Below are positions 7,566 to 9,867 of a DNA stretch of 9,867 nucleotides, one piece after another (within the stretch, counting starts at the first letter, position 1; each line of letters begins with the position of its first letter). The notes beneath the pieces were generated by a model. It saw only the letters and a program-made list of their open reading frames with translations. It had not been told where the DNA came from and ran no database searches. This DNA comes from Methylococcaceae bacterium (GTDB lineage: Bacteria > Pseudomonadota > Gammaproteobacteria > Methylococcales > Methylomonadaceae). The DNA lies in the NCBI GenBank assembly GCA_947484105.1, contig CANKON010000031.1, forward strand, positions 1 to 9,867, read 5' to 3'. The position numbers and the translations under genes are program-made.

Positions 7566-8783
7566 TCATTTACACCATTCGATAGGATCGACGGCTTTAC
7601 CTTTTTTACGAATGCCAAAATATAAACTCGCTCTATCATGACCGCCACTTAACCCTACCGACGCAATGACATCACCTGCATTCACGACATCCCCAATTTT
7701 TTTGTACAAACTTTGGTTGAACGCATACAAGCTGATATAACCTTTTCCATGATCGACAATGATAATTAAACCATAGCCACGCATCCAATCAGCATAAATC
7801 ACTTTCCCATCCGTAATACTGTGAATTTCAGTGCCTTCTGGTGCGGCGATAATGATACCGTCTAATTTACCTTCTTCACGCGCAGAGCCAAATTTCTGCA
7901 TCAATTCACCTTGCACAGGAAAAGGTAATTCGCCTTTTAATTTTGCAAAATCGTTTTCCAACATCGGAAAATCAGCATTGGTCGAAAGTGCCTTTAACGA
8001 CGTTTCATTTTCTTTGTGAATTGCTGTAATGGCAGGCTCTTCCTCAACTTTAATTTTAGACAACTCGGACAATTGCACCAATTCTTCGGCTTCTACACGT
8101 TTTTTACGCAACGCTCGCGCTTTTTCGATTTCTGAATTCAAATCGCTACTTGACGTTTGTAAGGTCGAAAGCAGATTTTTCAATGCCGATTCGCTATCTT
8201 TTAAGCGATTGATTTGCTGTTCGTTTGAGAGAAAATCGGGTGCAACTTGTTTCAATAATTGAGCGCGTTGTTTTTTAATCGCTTCTACCGAATTTTGTTC
8301 AAGTCGTTTTTGCGTTAAATCTTTCTCAAGTTGGGCGGTTTCAATTTCATTTTGTTTTTTTAAACTTTCCAAATGGCGTAAGGTTTCGGTGATACCACTC
8401 AATTGATTCACGCGCCGTGCATTCAGATAATCGTAATACGCCATCATACGGCTGGTCAAAATTGGATCTTGTTGATTAAGCAACAACTTCATACGCTCTT
8501 TATTTCCCATCGCGTACATAGTTTTAACTTGCCCAGCGAGTTCATCGTTTTGCTTGTTGATTTCCAATGTCAAAGCTTGAATTTCTGCATGAATCTTTGC
8601 CAAATTTTGCTTTTGTTTAGCAGTTTGGTTTTCCAACGTTTTCAATAATGCAGAGGTGTTGCCATAAAGTTTATCGAGTTCGGCGAGCTGAACATTTAAC
8701 AAAGCGGTTTTATCAACGTACATTTCAGCGCGACTATTCGCCACGCTGAAAATTAAAAATAATCCAAAAACATATTTAAACAT
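7566..8783 (-). CDS. envC: EnvC-type murein hydrolase activator (coiled coil plus degenerate LytM/M23 domain)
   Basis: EnvC is a periplasmic divisome factor. Recruited and controlled by FtsEX, it activates the amidases AmiA and AmiB that split septal peptidoglycan. Residues 1-19 are a signal peptide. Residues from about 24 to 245 are a long, charged, Gln/Glu/Lys-rich coiled coil. The LytM domain spans about 285-403 and retains the fold motifs LPFPVQGEL, APEGTEIHSITDGKVIYADWMRGYGL and HGKGYISLYAFNQS. The zinc-binding residues of active M23 enzymes are lost: the usual HxH near the end is LYFGIR (387-392), as in E. coli EnvC (LYFEIR). It is therefore an activator and not a hydrolase. Its ATG overlaps the gpmI stop by one base (TAATG), with no clear ribosome binding site, which suggests coupled translation. 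Confidence 0.93.
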   Translation of the reverse strand: MFKYVFGLFLIFSVANSRAEMYVDKTALLNVQLAELDKLYGNTSALLKTLENQTAKQKQNLAKIHAEIQALTLEINKQNDELAGQVKTMYAMGNKERMKLLLNQQDPILTSRMMAYYDYLNARRVNQLSGITETLRHLESLKKQNEIETAQLEKDLTQKRLEQNSVEAIKKQRAQLLKQVAPDFLSNEQQINRLKDSESALKNLLSTLQTSSSDLNSEIEKARALRKKRVEAEELVQLSELSKIKVEEEPAITAIHKENETSLKALSTNADFPMLENDFAKLKGELPFPVQGELMQKFGSAREEGKLDGIIIAAPEGTEIHSITDGKVIYADWMRGYGLIIIVDHGKGYISLYAFNQSLYKKIGDVVNAGDVIASVGLSGGHDRASLYFGIRKKGKAVDPIEWCK

Positions 8784-9867
8784 TAACGCAACAACGATTT
8801 GCCGCTCATTTCAGCAGGTGGCGTTAAGCCTAAAATTGCCAACATCGTTGGCGCAATATCTGCCAAGTTGCCACCTTCCGCCAATGCGCCCTCACCTTCT
8901 ACATAAACCAGCGGCACGAGATTCGTAGTGTGCGCGGTGTGTGCTTGATGCGTGACTTCGTCGGTCATTTGTTCAATGTTTCCGTGATCGGCAGTGACAA
9001 GCATTCGACCGCCCACCGAAATTAACGCATCAACAATACAATTTAGTGATTGATCAATCACTTCAACCGCCGCAATCGCCGCTGTTAAATTGCCCGTGTG
9101 TCCCACCATGTCGCAATTTGCGAAGTTGCAAATAATTACATCGTGTTTTTCTTCGACAATGTCTTTTACCAAATGATAAGTCACTTCTGGCGCACTCATT
9201 TCGGGTTGTAAATCGTAAGTTTTTACTTTGGGCGATTGAATTAAAATGCGGTCTTCACCTGCAAATGGTTCGTCACGTCCACCGTTGAAGAAGAAAGTAA
9301 CGTGTGCATATTTTTCGGTTTCAGCGATACGCAATTGTGTCATGCCGAGTTGCGACAAATAATCGCCCAAACTGTTTTTAATGCTGAGGGATTCAAATGC
9401 TATTGGATAATTAAAGTTTTCATGATATTCGGTCAAAGTCGCAAAATAACCATGATGCGGCGCGTGATTGCGTTCAAATTTATCAAACGTCGGTTCAGTA
9501 ATTGCTTGGCTGATTTCGCGCGTACGGTCAGCCCGAAAATTCATAAATACCACTGAATCATCCAAACCAATTGAAACAACCGATTCTTGATTTACCGCGA
9601 TTAAGGTTGGCAACACAAATTCATCGCTTTCACCACGTTCATAAGCCGCATCCAAACCCATTTGTGCTGTCGTGGCAAAATGCGGTGCATTCGCTTTCAT
9701 TAACATTTCGTAGGCTTGTTGCACGCGCTCCCAACGATTATCTCTGTCCATTGCGTAGAAACGCCCTGTAATTGAAGCAATTTGTCCTGCGCCACATTCA
9801 CGCATTTTGTTTTCTAAAAAGGTGAATGAACTTGCGGCACTTTTGGGCGGCACGTCACGCCCATCTA
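8783..9867 (-). CDS. gpmI: 2,3-bisphosphoglycerate-independent phosphoglycerate mutase, 5' end outside window
   Basis: GpmI interconverts 3- and 2-phosphoglycerate in glycolysis and gluconeogenesis, using two manganese ions and no bisphosphoglycerate cofactor. The frame stays open to the right edge and reads DGRDVPPKSAAS there, the conserved substrate-binding segment found about 150 residues into the protein. A GTG at 9853 is this Val codon and not a start. Visible motifs are FRADR, FFNGGRDEPFAGEDR, the metal-binding NCDMVGH, TADHGN, and QAHTAHTTNLVPLVY, which carries another metal-ligand His. About 360 residues are present of a usual length near 510. The missing part should carry the catalytic Ser and the first metal Asp. 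It precedes envC and ctpA, an order seen in many gammaproteobacteria. Confidence 0.96.
   Translation of the reverse strand, partial: DGRDVPPKSAASSFTFLENKMRECGAGQIASITGRFYAMDRDNRWERVQQAYEMLMKANAPHFATTAQMGLDAAYERGESDEFVLPTLIAVNQESVVSIGLDDSVVFMNFRADRTREISQAITEPTFDKFERNHAPHHGYFATLTEYHENFNYPIAFESLSIKNSLGDYLSQLGMTQLRIAETEKYAHVTFFFNGGRDEPFAGEDRILIQSPKVKTYDLQPEMSAPEVTYHLVKDIVEEKHDVIICNFANCDMVGHTGNLTAAIAAVEVIDQSLNCIVDALISVGGRMLVTADHGNIEQMTDEVTHQAHTAHTTNLVPLVYVEGEGALAEGGNLADIAPTMLAILGLTPPAEMSGKSLLR

Noticed and set aside
7566..8783. Reading the LytM domain as an active M23 endopeptidase
   Set aside because: The terminal HxH is LYFGIR and the metal site is not intact, matching non-catalytic EnvC activators.
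9853..9853. A GTG at the right edge that could be taken as the start of the phosphoglycerate mutase
   Set aside because: The frame stays open upstream to the window edge and encodes the conserved DGRD before this Val, so the GTG is internal and the gene is cut by the window.
1..9867. CRISPR arrays, tRNA or rRNA genes, insertion sequences, attachment sites or a phage-defence system
   Set aside because: I saw no regularly spaced repeats, cloverleaf-type RNA, transposase motifs or defence-protein signatures; nearly all of the window is occupied by recognised genes.

Overview
The window reads as a chromosomal segment of a moderately AT-rich gammaproteobacterium. The EnvC-type murein hydrolase activator, the BepA/YfgC-type periplasmic metalloprotease and the gpmI-envC-ctpA order all point that way. 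A large surface protein with tandem Lcl (DUF1566) domains would suit a Methylococcales- or Thiotrichales-like lineage, but that placement is an inference from general knowledge and is not shown by the sequence.

Layout: positions 1-36 hold a plus-strand rho-independent terminator of a gene outside the window. Positions 54-1538 (plus) encode an exported protein with one Ig-like (PKD/K319-like) domain and two Lcl domains. Everything else is on the minus strand. In transcription order it is gpmI (5' end outside the window), envC, ctpA, argG, a strong terminator, hisA, hisF, hisI and bepA. The bepA gene ends four bases from the stop of the plus-strand gene. No gap between genes reaches 100 bases.

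The minus-strand genes form two blocks. The first, gpmI-envC-ctpA-argG, joins glycolysis, septal peptidoglycan splitting, periplasmic proteolysis and the penultimate step of arginine synthesis. Its junctions are a 1-base overlap, a 54-base gap with a weak candidate promoter, and a 24-base gap. The 17-bp hairpin at 4902-4940 ends this block. The second block, hisA-hisF-hisI-bepA, carries three histidine-pathway enzymes followed by an outer-membrane quality-control protease. It is tightly packed, with a 9-base gap, a 4-base ATGA overlap and a 20-base overlap. HisI converts phosphoribosyl-AMP to ProFAR, HisA isomerises ProFAR to PRFAR, and HisF (with HisH, not seen here) makes imidazole glycerol phosphate and AICAR.

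Most of the window is ordinary housekeeping sequence, and I see no convincing undescribed system. The points most worth a second look are the tandem-Lcl surface protein with an aromatic-rich C-terminal segment, the argG terminator lying directly in front of hisA (which has no clear ribosome binding site), and the placement of argG and bepA inside or beside pathways to which they do not belong.
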